Source of the DNA: Eubacterium sp. CAG:180
Lineage (GTDB): Bacteria; Bacillota; Clostridia; Oscillospirales; Acutalibacteraceae
Length of the DNA stretch: 32,216 nt
Reading direction: 5' to 3'
Assembly (NCBI GenBank): GCA_000432435.1
Contig: HF993135.1
Coordinates: forward strand, 187,442 to 219,657
Position 1 is the first letter of the stretch, and each line of letters begins with the position of its first letter. Under the pieces are notes generated by a model that ran no database searches, was not told where the DNA came from, and saw only the letters and a list, made by a program, of their open reading frames with translations. Below, piece after piece: positions 23,532 through 31,152 of the stretch. The position numbers and the translations under genes are program-made.

Positions 23532-24647
23532 ATGAAGATGAATTTTACCGCTCCGTGCATATTCGGGCTTGAAAGCCTTGTTTCGGACGAGCTTAAAAAA
23601 ATGGGGGCGGAAAACGTCGCCGCCGAAAACGGAAGAGTGTTCTTTTCGGGAGACGAATATTTGGCAGCGCGCGCAAATATCCGCTCAAGATTTTCCGAAC
23701 GTATAATGATAGTCGTAGGCTCCTTTGAGGCGCATTCTTTTGAGGAGCTGTTTGAGGGCACAAAGGCACTCCCGTGGGAAAATTTCATAGGAGAATTTGA
23801 CGAATTCCCCGTCAAGGGCCACAGCGTAAATTCCGACCTTTTCAGCATCAGCGACTGTCAGTCGATAATCAAGAAAGCAATCGTCGAAAGACTTAAAACA
23901 AAATATAACGTACAATGGTTTGAGGAAACAGGCGTAAAATTCCAGATAGATTTTTCGATAATGAAAAACAAGGTTCACCTGATGATAGACACTACCGGCA
24001 TGGGTCTGCACAAGCGCGGCTATCGCCCGGTTGCAAACGAAGCACCTATCAAGGAGACTCTTGCGGCAGCAATGTGCGCTCTGTCGCATCTGCGCCCGTA
24101 CCACACTCTCTACGACCCGATGTGCGGTTCCGGAACAATTCTTATAGAGGGCGCAATGCTTGTGCACAATATAGCTCCGGGGCTTAAACGCCATTTTGCC
24201 TCCGAGCGGTTCCCGTTTATCCCGTATGAAATTTGGGAGAGCGAGCGTGAAAAAGCAGAGAGTGAAATAATTACCGAAAGCGACTTTAAAGCATACGGCT
24301 TTGATATAAACAGGCAAACCCTTGAAACGGCAAAGGATAATGCGATTCGCGCCGGAGTTGCCGACAAAATTGAGTTTGCACGCGCGGACATAAGAGATTT
24401 TGCGCCGAAATCCGAAAAGGGCACGGTTATCACAAACCCGCCTTACGGTGAAAGGATGCTGTCGCAAAAGGAGGTAGACGATTTAATACGGTCAATGGGA
24501 AGGGTATTTCCGAGAAAGCACGGTTGGTCGTACAGCATAATAAGCCCATCGGAGACTTTTGAAGAGTCCTTCGGCAGAAAAGCGGATAAAAGGCGTAAGC
24601 TATATAACGGCATGATTAAATGTCAGTTGTATTTTTACTTTAAATAA
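23532..24647 (+). CDS. THUMP-domain class I rRNA methyltransferase (RlmL/YpsC-like)
   Basis: A 371-residue RNA N2-guanine methyltransferase. Residues about 45-155 form a THUMP RNA-binding domain; the catalytic domain follows with KETLAAAM, motif I YDPMCGSGTILIEGAML (194-210), YGFDINRQTLETAKDN and the active-site TNPPYGER (301-308). It matches the N-terminal half of E. coli RlmL (m2G2445 of 23S rRNA) and B. subtilis YpsC; the RlmK half is absent, as normal in Firmicutes. Start: ATG at 23532 with AAAAGGA about 7 nt upstream, not the in-frame codon at 23511. A lipid kinase gene follows 48 nt later on the same strand. Confidence 0.92.
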   Translation: MKMNFTAPCIFGLESLVSDELKKMGAENVAAENGRVFFSGDEYLAARANIRSRFSERIMIVVGSFEAHSFEELFEGTKALPWENFIGEFDEFPVKGHSVNSDLFSISDCQSIIKKAIVERLKTKYNVQWFEETGVKFQIDFSIMKNKVHLMIDTTGMGLHKRGYRPVANEAPIKETLAAAMCALSHLRPYHTLYDPMCGSGTILIEGAMLVHNIAPGLKRHFASERFPFIPYEIWESEREKAESEIITESDFKAYGFDINRQTLETAKDNAIRAGVADKIEFARADIRDFAPKSEKGTVITNPPYGERMLSQKEVDDLIRSMGRVFPRKHGWSYSIISPSETFEESFGRKADKRRKLYNGMIKCQLYFYFK

Positions 24648-24695
24648 AATCTGCATCTTACTTTTTTAAGTTGTATTTATAATGGGAGAGTTATT

Positions 24696-25658
24696 ATGAA
24701 GCATATTTTTATAATTAACCCTACTGCCGGTAAAGGGAAAGCCGCGAAAAAAATAATCCCGGTCATTAACAGCTACTGTAAAACACATAAGCTTGACGCT
24801 CAGCTTTACGTCACTAAATTCAGCGGAGACGGAATGAAATATGTTGAGGAAATCGCAAAGCGAGGCGAACCGGTAAGGTTTTATTCCTGCGGAGGCGACG
24901 GCACGTTGTATGAGGTCGTAAACGGAGCATACAAGTACCCGAACGCCGAGGTCGCGTCTCTGCCCTTAGGCTCGGGTAATGATTTTGCAAGACTTTTCGG
25001 AAAAAGAGAAGACCTCACAAACCTTGATTCGCAGGTAAACGGCAGCGTACATAAGCTTGACCTCATCAAATGCGGCGATAAGGTTGCAGTTAATCAGTGC
25101 TCAATGGGAATTGACGCGGAGGTCTGTGCAAAGCAGGCTTATTTCAAAAAAATACCGCTCATAACGGGCGAAGCCGCATATACCGCGTCGCTCCTCTACT
25201 GCCTCGGCAAGCGCCTCAACAGCGAATTTAAGGTAACCGTTGACGACGACAGGGTAATAGAGGGTACAATGCTGTTTGCGCTCTGCGGAAATTCGCGCTG
25301 GTACGGCGGAGGATATATGGGTGCGCCGAAAGCCATTCCCGACGACGGCCTGCTCGACTTTATAATAGTCCGCAAAACCGTAGGCAGATTGAAGCTTGCG
25401 GGGCTCATAAACGCATATAAGCGCGGTGAGCATCTCGATTGGGACTTTACCACATTTTTGCGCGGTAAAAAAATGCATATAGAAAGCAAGGAGCTTGCCG
25501 CAGTAAACGTTGACGGAGAATGCGAGTACGTTAAAGAAAGCACGTTTGAAATAATGCCGTCCGCTTTGAATTTTGTAATTCCCGCAAATTCGACCTTCTA
25601 CGAAAACACAGGCCGTCCGTCTCCCAAAAGAAACGAAAAAGAGCTTGCCGCTCTTTAA
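24696..25658 (+). CDS. Diacylglycerol kinase family lipid kinase (DgkB/YegS-like)
   Basis: A 320-residue soluble lipid kinase. The DAGK catalytic domain has IINPTAGKGKA (6-16), the nucleotide loop CGGDGTLYEVVNG (65-77) and LPLGSGNDFAR (89-99). The second domain contains FALCGNSRWYGGGYMGAPKAIPDDGLLDF split near 205-230, and ELAAVNVDGE near 268, matching the YegS/DgkB C-terminal sandwich. It probably recycles diacylglycerol to phosphatidic acid. The start has GGGAGAG 5-6 nt upstream. No terminator separates it from the methyltransferase, so the two are probably cotranscribed. The last codons form a hairpin (25638-25656). Confidence 0.93.
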   Translation: MKHIFIINPTAGKGKAAKKIIPVINSYCKTHKLDAQLYVTKFSGDGMKYVEEIAKRGEPVRFYSCGGDGTLYEVVNGAYKYPNAEVASLPLGSGNDFARLFGKREDLTNLDSQVNGSVHKLDLIKCGDKVAVNQCSMGIDAEVCAKQAYFKKIPLITGEAAYTASLLYCLGKRLNSEFKVTVDDDRVIEGTMLFALCGNSRWYGGGYMGAPKAIPDDGLLDFIIVRKTVGRLKLAGLINAYKRGEHLDWDFTTFLRGKKMHIESKELAAVNVDGECEYVKESTFEIMPSALNFVIPANSTFYENTGRPSPKRNEKELAAL

Positions 25659-25706
25659 CGCATTAAATTGTAAAATTTTTACTGCCGTTTTTGTAAAATA
25701 TATCAG

Positions 25707-25735
25707 TTGAATTATATTATTTTTTGGGATATAAT
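25707..25735 (+). promoter_or_regulatory. Promoter ahead of the GPH transporter leader
   Basis: TTGAAT (25707-25712), 17-nt spacer, TATAAT (25730-25735). Predicted transcription start is about 25742, 60 nt before the transporter gene. Confidence 0.7.
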
Positions 25736-25751
25736 TTTTGTTATGTCTTTG

Positions 25752-25785
25752 AAGGGTGCTGACACTTCGGCACCCTTTTCTTTTT
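25752..25785 (+). terminator. Terminator hairpin in the transporter leader (possible attenuator)
   Basis: Stem AAGGGTGC/GCACCCTT (25752-25759 with 25770-25777), 10-nt loop, then a T-rich run to 25785. It lies between the promoter at 25707-25735 and the GGAGG at 25791, so transcription of the transporter from that promoter must pass it. It could also end the lipid-kinase transcript. Confidence 0.75.
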
Positions 25786-25801
25786 ATTAAGGAGGTCTTT
25801 T

Positions 25802-27268
25802 ATGAAAAGGTACATGAGAAAGTCCGAAATATGGACTTTCGGCATAGGTCTTTTCGGCGTCAGTCTTCTCACCGGCTGGATGCCCGATTACACCTATACG
25901 TTCTTCAATGATTTCGCATTTAAGGGAAGCGGTATAGACCCAGCCTCCATAACCAAAATGCTCGCCTATGTATTCGGCTTTGCCGGAATAGTCGGCGCGG
26001 TTTGCGAGCTTGTCATCGGCTATCTCGTTGACAGGACGAGAACCAAATGGGGCAAAATCCGTCCTTGGATAGGCTTCGGCGTTGTCCCGATGGCAATAGT
26101 TGCAATGCTCGTATTTATTGCTCCCAAAACCGGCAATTACAAGCTTGCGGTTGCCTGGATGTTTATAATATATTCTCTTTACACGGCGGCGGCGTGCGCC
26201 GTAGAAAGTCCCGCCGGGTGCTTCGGTGCGTGTTGTACACCGAACCCCGAGGAGCGCGGCGACGCAATCTCAATAGCAAGTATATTTAAAGCTATCGGTC
26301 AGTCCGGCGGTATGGCGGTTTTACCTGCCGTGGGCTTTGCCATGAAAGCCATAATGGGTAAGCAGCAGTATAAAACTGCAGAGGGTCAGGGTCTTGACCT
26401 TGTGATTTCAACGGCGGTCTGCGCGCTCGGCTGCGTTCTCTTTACGATGATATTCTTCCCAAACAACCGTGAGAGAGTTCCTTATACCGAGGAAAAAGTC
26501 AGCCTTAAAGAGAGCCTTAAATTCGTATTCACTAATAAAAACCTCCTTATGGTTTCGCTTACGAAATTCACCGGCTTCGGCAGAGGCGTATACAGCACCG
26601 TAAGCCTCTACATAGCAGTTTACCTGCTCGGCTCAAAGGACCTCAAAATAGCACTTTTGTTGCCTATGGGCATAGGCACGGCGGTAGGCATGCTTATAGT
26701 TAAAAAGCTCCTTAAAATGCTTGATACCAAAAAGGTTTACATAGTATGCTGCCTTTACGGCGCACTCTCGCTCACGGTACTGTTTTTGGTATCAAAGGCA
26801 ATAGGCTTTGTTCCCAAGGAACTCACAATACCGTTCCTTATCATTAACTTCTTTGTCGGACTTCAGCACGGCAACACCAATCTTACGCCCAACGTAATGA
26901 TTGCCGACTGCGTTGACGAAATCGAATGGAAAACCGGCAAGCGTCAAGAGGGGCTTTGCTACGCAGGCTTCGGCTTCTTCTCAAAGGTTGCCGCCGCCCT
27001 CACAAAGTCTTTCGGTCCCGCGCTTGTTGTATGGGCGGGCTATGTTACCTCTACAAACGCAAATATAGCTTATGCCACTCAGTCACAGACAACCCTTAAC
27101 AGATTCCTTATGATATACACGATAATACCGGCAATATTCGTTTTGGGGCAGATGATTCCGATATTCTTCTATGACCTCAACGGTAAAAAGCGTGATATGA
27201 TAGCAAAAGAGCTTCAGGAACGCCGCGAAAAAGCCGCTGCGTTAAAAGCTGCGGGAGAGGAGGCATAA
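25802..27268 (+). CDS. MFS transporter, GPH (glycoside-pentoside-hexuronide) family
   Basis: A 488-residue membrane protein with about 12 hydrophobic segments. The loop between helices 2 and 3, DRTRTKWGKIRPW (77-89), is the hallmark of the GPH cation:sugar symporters such as melibiose, lactose and glucuronide carriers. MIADCVDEIEWKTGKRQEG near 385 is the second cytosolic family motif. The C-terminal tail is a charged helix (KELQERREKAAALKAAG). Substrate cannot be read from sequence; a glycoside is likely. ATG with GGAGG 6 nt upstream. The following gene starts 2 nt after its stop, so the two are made together. Confidence 0.92.
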   Translation: MKRYMRKSEIWTFGIGLFGVSLLTGWMPDYTYTFFNDFAFKGSGIDPASITKMLAYVFGFAGIVGAVCELVIGYLVDRTRTKWGKIRPWIGFGVVPMAIVAMLVFIAPKTGNYKLAVAWMFIIYSLYTAAACAVESPAGCFGACCTPNPEERGDAISIASIFKAIGQSGGMAVLPAVGFAMKAIMGKQQYKTAEGQGLDLVISTAVCALGCVLFTMIFFPNNRERVPYTEEKVSLKESLKFVFTNKNLLMVSLTKFTGFGRGVYSTVSLYIAVYLLGSKDLKIALLLPMGIGTAVGMLIVKKLLKMLDTKKVYIVCCLYGALSLTVLFLVSKAIGFVPKELTIPFLIINFFVGLQHGNTNLTPNVMIADCVDEIEWKTGKRQEGLCYAGFGFFSKVAAALTKSFGPALVVWAGYVTSTNANIAYATQSQTTLNRFLMIYTIIPAIFVLGQMIPIFFYDLNGKKRDMIAKELQERREKAAALKAAGEEA

Positions 27269-27270
27269 AA

Positions 27271-28230
27271 ATGGCTGTTAAAGAAAAAAAGAAAAAGCCT
27301 CAGGTCGAATACGAAAAGCAGCCCGAGAGTCCCACAAAGAAATTTGACGTAACATATGCAATAGTTTCGGTAATCGCAATAATCGTTTTATTCTCGGTTC
27401 TCGTCACCGCGTATTATAAAAACAATTACATAATGTTCTCACCCGAAAAGGTCGCCGAGCAGTATGTTGAAAACACCGCCGAAAACGACGGCTATGACGC
27501 TCTTAAATATACCGTGCTCATAAAGAACACCAAGTTCGGCAATTTCATCTCCGAGAACTATATGGACAAATACATCGACGAAAATGCCACGGCTCCCGCA
27601 ATGACTGCCGAGGAAGAGGGCGAAAAGCTCACACTTCTTCTCGACAGAATGTACCCCGTATTTACAGACCTTGTTGATCTCTACGGATTTGAAAATTATG
27701 ACAAGCTGTTTTCGGAATATTTTGCGGCATATGTTCCCTGCTACGAGGAAATATACGGCAACAAGGCATTTACAACCGATGATATGTTCTCTGCACTTGA
27801 AGGGAACCTCGGCACATATATGGATGAATACGCTTATAACTGCGAGGTGCTTTACGGCAAGGGCAAAGAATATGCAGATTATTATCTCGGGGAAAACAAG
27901 GCTGTTCTCTCTGACGATGATGAAAAATACAACGCGGGTTATACCATAACCGCCGACACGTCTCTCGTGCGTGAATACGATGATGACGAAGTCAAGACTT
28001 ACACATCATCGCTTACAAGCAGTCAAAAGGCCGCCTATGAGCATTTCGGAATTTCCGCAAACGACATCTCCGCGGTAGCTGAAGTCAAAACGGTAAAAGT
28101 GCTCTCCGGCGTCGGCGACAAAGACGCAATAGCACAGAAAAACGTTGAATTCGCAGAGCACCCCGAAATAATAACGCTCGTTAAAATAGGTCACCAATGG
28201 TATGTTGACTTTACTGCCGATATAGACTGA
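27271..28230 (+). CDS. Membrane-anchored protein of unknown function
   Basis: I do not recognise this 319-residue protein. A lysine-rich cytosolic N-terminus (KEKKKKP) is followed by one membrane helix (about 27-48) and an extracellular domain of about 270 residues rich in Tyr, Asp and Glu, with only two cysteines (157 and 191). There is no lipobox or cell-wall anchor motif. The domain begins FSPEKVAEQYVENT and ends VKIGHQWYVDFT, a layout reminiscent of small helper domains of the NTF2/DUF4878 kind, but this is only an impression. It starts 2 nt after the GPH transporter and is followed by a strong terminator, so it very likely serves that transporter. Confidence 0.8.
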   Translation: MAVKEKKKKPQVEYEKQPESPTKKFDVTYAIVSVIAIIVLFSVLVTAYYKNNYIMFSPEKVAEQYVENTAENDGYDALKYTVLIKNTKFGNFISENYMDKYIDENATAPAMTAEEEGEKLTLLLDRMYPVFTDLVDLYGFENYDKLFSEYFAAYVPCYEEIYGNKAFTTDDMFSALEGNLGTYMDEYAYNCEVLYGKGKEYADYYLGENKAVLSDDDEKYNAGYTITADTSLVREYDDDEVKTYTSSLTSSQKAAYEHFGISANDISAVAEVKTVKVLSGVGDKDAIAQKNVEFAEHPEIITLVKIGHQWYVDFTADID

Positions 28231-28260
28231 CCTTCGTTTTTAAAAATTCAATAACATATA

Positions 28261-28288
28261 AAAAGCGACTGCAAAAGCAGTCGCTTTT
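28261..28288. terminator. Bidirectional terminator
   Basis: Perfect 12-bp stem (28261-28272 with 28277-28288), AAAA loop, A-run and T-run on the flanks, between two convergent genes. Confidence 0.92.
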
Positions 28289-28329
28289 ATTGTCGATTTT
28301 TATTGCTGTACCGAATACGGCACAGTTCG

Positions 28330-28605
28330 TCAGGCTATCGGGCGAACCGCCGCCATTATATTTTCGAGAGAACCGAGAGTAACGCCGGAGGCTACCGCAA
28401 CAACCGCCGCAACGGCTATTATAACATAGATACACCAATACGAACGCGCGAAGTTCCTGCGATTGATATTGGCGTCGCTCACGCTGAAGATGATAAGGAA
28501 AATAAATCCCACCACCGGGAGCGAAAACAGAATTGACAAACCGAAATAAGCCCAGGGACTGAGCGGTTTAAAGACATCGGGTCCGTTGTAATTGATTTTT
28601 GACAT
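28330..28605 (-). CDS. Small two-helix membrane protein, unknown function
   Basis: A 91-residue protein with two hydrophobic segments (about 17-42 and 56-80) flanked by PLSPWAYFGL and NINRRNFARSYW. Both termini should be on the same side; the polar NINRRNFAR loop with three arginines favours a cytosolic loop and outside termini. Similar short PLSPWxYFG proteins occur in Clostridia without a known role. ATG with AGGGAGG upstream and its own promoter. Monocistronic. Confidence 0.8.
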   Translation of the reverse strand: MSKINYNGPDVFKPLSPWAYFGLSILFSLPVVGFIFLIIFSVSDANINRRNFARSYWCIYVIIAVAAVVAVASGVTLGSLENIMAAVRPIA

Positions 28606-28636
28606 TTTTTATTCCTCCCTGTTTCAGATTAATTTC

Positions 28637-28665
28637 ATTGTAAAATAACAGGAACGAAAAAGCAA
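28637..28665 (-). promoter_or_regulatory. Promoter of the two-helix protein gene
   Basis: Minus-strand TTGCTT (28665-28660), 17-nt spacer, TACAAT (28642-28637), about 30 nt before the start codon. Confidence 0.7.
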
Positions 28666-28721
28666 GAAATTTGTAATAAATACATATTGATTAAAAATTC
28701 AGACGTGATACCCTATAAGTT

Positions 28722-29603
28722 ATGGAAAAATTAAAGTTAAATAATACAAGTAAGGGAATTATCCTGATAATAGCCTCGGCGTTTTGCTTTGCACTGATGG
28801 GAATGTTTGTGCGCCTTTCAGGTGACTTGCCGGCAATGCAAAAGAGCTTTTTCAGAAATATTGTCGCGTTCGTTTTCTCCGTGGCCGTTCTTTTAAAAGA
28901 GCACAAAAAAATAACTGTCCCGAAAAGTGCTGTAAAATATCTTTTTCTGCGCGCTTTTTTCGGAACGGTCGGCATAGTATGTAATTTTTATGCGATAGGA
29001 AAGCTTGTCCTCGCAGATGCGTCGATACTTAATAAGATGTCGCCGTTTTTTGCAATCCTCGGAAGCCTCTTAATATTGAAGGAAAAGATAAGCCCGAAAA
29101 AGGCAATAATAGTATTGGCTGCATTCATCGGCTGCCTTTTTGTTATAAAGCCGACGTTTCGAAATGCGGAGCTTGTCCCCTCTCTTATAGGTCTGCTCGG
29201 CGGATTTGGGGCCGGTATTGCATACACAATGGTTCGCAAGCTCGGTCAGGAAAAGGTTGAGGGCTCGTTTATAGTGTTTTTCTTCTCGGCATTTTCCACC
29301 TTGGTATTTCTGCCGTTTATGATAGCCGAATACAAACCGATGACAGCCTTACAGCTTGGTTATCTGCTCCTTGCCGGTCTTTCCGCAACCGGCGGTCAAT
29401 ATACCATAACGGCGGCTTATATTTATGCTCCGGCGCGCGATATTTCGGTTTATGATTATTCGCAGATAGTTTTTTCTTCCCTACTCGGACTTTTCGTTTT
29501 CGGTCAGGTACCGGATGTTTTAAGTATTATCGGCTACGTTATCATAATAGCCATGGCGGCCGCAATGTTCTTTTTAAACCGCAAATCAGCAAAAAGCGCA
29601 TAA
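28722..29603 (+). CDS. EamA / DMT family transporter
   Basis: A 293-residue drug/metabolite transporter with ten hydrophobic segments in two EamA repeats (about 12-137 and 152-288). Typical marks are FALMGMFVRLSGDLPAMQKSFFRN in repeat 1 and LLAGLSATGGQYTITAAYIYAPARDISVYDYSQIVFSSLLG split around 220-260 in repeat 2, with the final helix ending in a basic tail. Likely exports or imports a small metabolite; the substrate is unknown. No Shine-Dalgarno sequence is seen in the 20 nt before the ATG, where TATAAG sits only 4 nt upstream, so a weakly translated or leaderless message is possible. No better start exists downstream. Confidence 0.9.
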   Translation: MEKLKLNNTSKGIILIIASAFCFALMGMFVRLSGDLPAMQKSFFRNIVAFVFSVAVLLKEHKKITVPKSAVKYLFLRAFFGTVGIVCNFYAIGKLVLADASILNKMSPFFAILGSLLILKEKISPKKAIIVLAAFIGCLFVIKPTFRNAELVPSLIGLLGGFGAGIAYTMVRKLGQEKVEGSFIVFFFSAFSTLVFLPFMIAEYKPMTALQLGYLLLAGLSATGGQYTITAAYIYAPARDISVYDYSQIVFSSLLGLFVFGQVPDVLSIIGYVIIIAMAAAMFFLNRKSAKSA

Positions 29604-29620
29604 CGCGCTCGACTTTATCA

Positions 29621-29660
29621 AAAAAGCACAGGGACTGTTTCAGTAGTCCTTGTGCTTTTT
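29621..29660. terminator. Bidirectional terminator overlapping the next gene's end
   Basis: Sixteen-position stem (29621-29636 with 29645-29660, one G-U pair) with A-run and T-run flanks. Its right arm is inside the last codons of the minus-strand DUF5662 gene. Confidence 0.9.
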
Positions 29661-30179
29661 TAGTTCTTTTCTTATATAGCGAAAGGTTTTTTTCTCGCCC
29701 TCGTCACGCAGCATAATAAGCAGCTTTTCAAGCAAAGCCGAGGTTTCGGGGTCAATGCTTCTCGTACTCTTGCCCCTCTCAAAATACTCGAGCGGATACG
29801 CGTCGGTATATTTGTCTTTCATATATGTTTTGCTTGCGGCAACACGGTCGCAAAACATTTCTATTACATATTTAAGCGGCATTTTTATGGGCATTACGCA
29901 TTTTCTTGCGAGATTGTAATCGGTCCAATATTCAAAATGGTGCTTGTTTCTGCCCTTGTGGTGAAGCCATGCCTCCGAATAGCCCTTATCGTTACGTTCA
30001 AGCTCGTTTGGACTGCGCGAGCCGTCGTAGTACTTAGCCCCGTTTAAAAACTCCACCGGAGCATACTTTGAGAGGTCATGCCGAAGCCCCTGAAGCGGTA
30101 TTCCGGCTCTGAAACAGTTTTTGATTACCGCGTGGCGGTGCTTGTTGATGGTTTTTAAATGCCCTATGGGATTTGCCAT
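29640..30179 (-). CDS. DUF5662 family protein
   Basis: A 179-residue soluble protein recognisable as DUF5662, common in Clostridia and sometimes phage. HLKTINKHRHAVIKNCFRAG at the N-terminus is followed by LRHDLSKYAPVEF and then EAWLHHKGRNKHHFEYW. The spaced His/Asp residues (H-R-H, RHD, HH, HH) resemble a helical metal-dependent phosphohydrolase site, but activity is unproven. Start: ATG at 30179, 8 nt after the trmO stop, with AAGAGG and GAAAG just upstream; an in-frame codon at 30221 would lie inside trmO. Second gene of a two-gene operon; the stop lies in the terminator stem. Confidence 0.85.
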   Translation of the reverse strand: MANPIGHLKTINKHRHAVIKNCFRAGIPLQGLRHDLSKYAPVEFLNGAKYYDGSRSPNELERNDKGYSEAWLHHKGRNKHHFEYWTDYNLARKCVMPIKMPLKYVIEMFCDRVAASKTYMKDKYTDAYPLEYFERGKSTRSIDPETSALLEKLLIMLRDEGEKKTFRYIRKELKKHKDY

Positions 30180-30187
30180 AAATCTTT

Positions 30188-30868
30188 CTACCTCTTGATT
30201 TTTTCTATATCCGAAACGCACAGTACGTCGTTTTTAACAGAAAATTTTATATTGTATCCCGCGAAGCTCAAGCCGTACAGCTTTTCAGGCGAATCGTCGT
30301 ATCCGGGTCGCGGGTCTAATTGCAGTATCTCTTTTAACGCCGCAAGCTTATTTTTCGGAAGCAGCAGGGCTTTCTCCTCGGGAATATGAACCGATAAAAT
30401 ATGTTCCTTTGTCATTTTTGTATAGCCCTCCAAAGCATCCGGCACACAGTCGGAGAGCGGAACATACGGCTTGATGTCAAATATCGGCGTTTTGTCGCAT
30501 AAATCGGCTCCGAAAACATTTATCACAGGCTCACCTGAGGAAGAATATTCAATGCTTTTGAGCCTTACACACGAAAGCCCAAGTCCGTTCGGACGAAACG
30601 GGGAACGAGATGCGAAAACGCCTACTCTTTTGTTGCCGCCGAGACGCGGCGGACGAACCGTAAGCGACGACGTCGGAGGGTTTTCGGAAAACTGCCATAT
30701 AAGCCAAATATGAGAGAACTCTTCGAGTCCTCTTACGCTCTCACGCTTTGCAAATTCCGGCTCGAACACTATTTTCCCCTCAAGAAGAGAGCAAAGCCCG
30801 CTTTGACGCGGTATGCCGAATTTTTCACCGAAATCGGTTCTTATATGCGCTATCGGTTTTATTTCCAA
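30188..30868 (-). CDS. trmO: tRNA (t6A37) N6-methyltransferase TrmO (TsaA family)
   Basis: A 226-residue member of the TsaA/TrmO family, which methylates N6-threonylcarbamoyladenosine at position 37 of tRNA(Thr) to m6t6A with SAM. The beta-barrel domain shows FSHIWLIWQF (51-60), GVFASRSPFRPNGLGLSCV (83-101) and PIFDIKPYVP (128-137); DPRPGYDD follows near 184. The extra C-terminal domain (about 160-226) is as in E. coli TrmO. Start is TTG with AGGGG 9-10 nt upstream. It forms an operon with the DUF5662 gene. Confidence 0.92.
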   Translation of the reverse strand: MEIKPIAHIRTDFGEKFGIPRQSGLCSLLEGKIVFEPEFAKRESVRGLEEFSHIWLIWQFSENPPTSSLTVRPPRLGGNKRVGVFASRSPFRPNGLGLSCVRLKSIEYSSSGEPVINVFGADLCDKTPIFDIKPYVPLSDCVPDALEGYTKMTKEHILSVHIPEEKALLLPKNKLAALKEILQLDPRPGYDDSPEKLYGLSFAGYNIKFSVKNDVLCVSDIEKIKR

Positions 30869-30908
30869 GCTCTTTTTCCCCTTTTGTAAAATGTCGTCGG
30901 CACATATA

Positions 30909-30937
30909 GTTTTATCATAAAAACCGCCTCAATACAA
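30909..30937 (-). promoter_or_regulatory. Probable promoter of trmO
   Basis: Minus-strand TTGTAT (30937-30932), 17-nt spacer, TAAAAC (30914-30909), about 40 nt before the TTG start. The -10 box is imperfect. Confidence 0.5.
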
Positions 30938-31000
30938 TACTTATTAACAATCAAACGACAATAAATATTAAAAAAGCGATAATATCGGTTTTGATTTTAC

Positions 31001-31129
31001 GGAAAACGCTTTTGATAAATATATATAAAATTTATGTTATATGTGTATTTTCTACAATCAAATATTGCAATCACAGCAATAATTTGTTATTATTACAGAT
31101 AGTGTTATACCGTATTCGGAAAAACGCTA
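31001..31129 (+). repeat. Repeated GGAAAA(A)CGCT element upstream of the MFS gene
   Basis: The element occurs at 31001-31013, where AAAACGCTTTT is nearly self-complementary, and again at 31118-31129, just after the -10 box. The second position would suit a repressor that blocks elongation. Copies are few and short, so chance is not excluded. Confidence 0.35.
31084..31111 (+). promoter_or_regulatory. Probable promoter of the second MFS transporter
   Basis: TTGTTA (31084-31089), 16-nt spacer, TATACC (31106-31111), preceded by a very AT-rich stretch (30940-31080) that may act as an UP element. Confidence 0.55.
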
Positions 31130-31152
31130 TCAAGTTTGAAAGGGAGAATGAA

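Noticed and set aside
24670..24690. TATAAT-like box just before the lipid kinase gene as its own promoter
   Set aside because: It lies so close to the ATG that the predicted start would remove the ribosome binding site, and no -35 box is visible at 16-18 nt.
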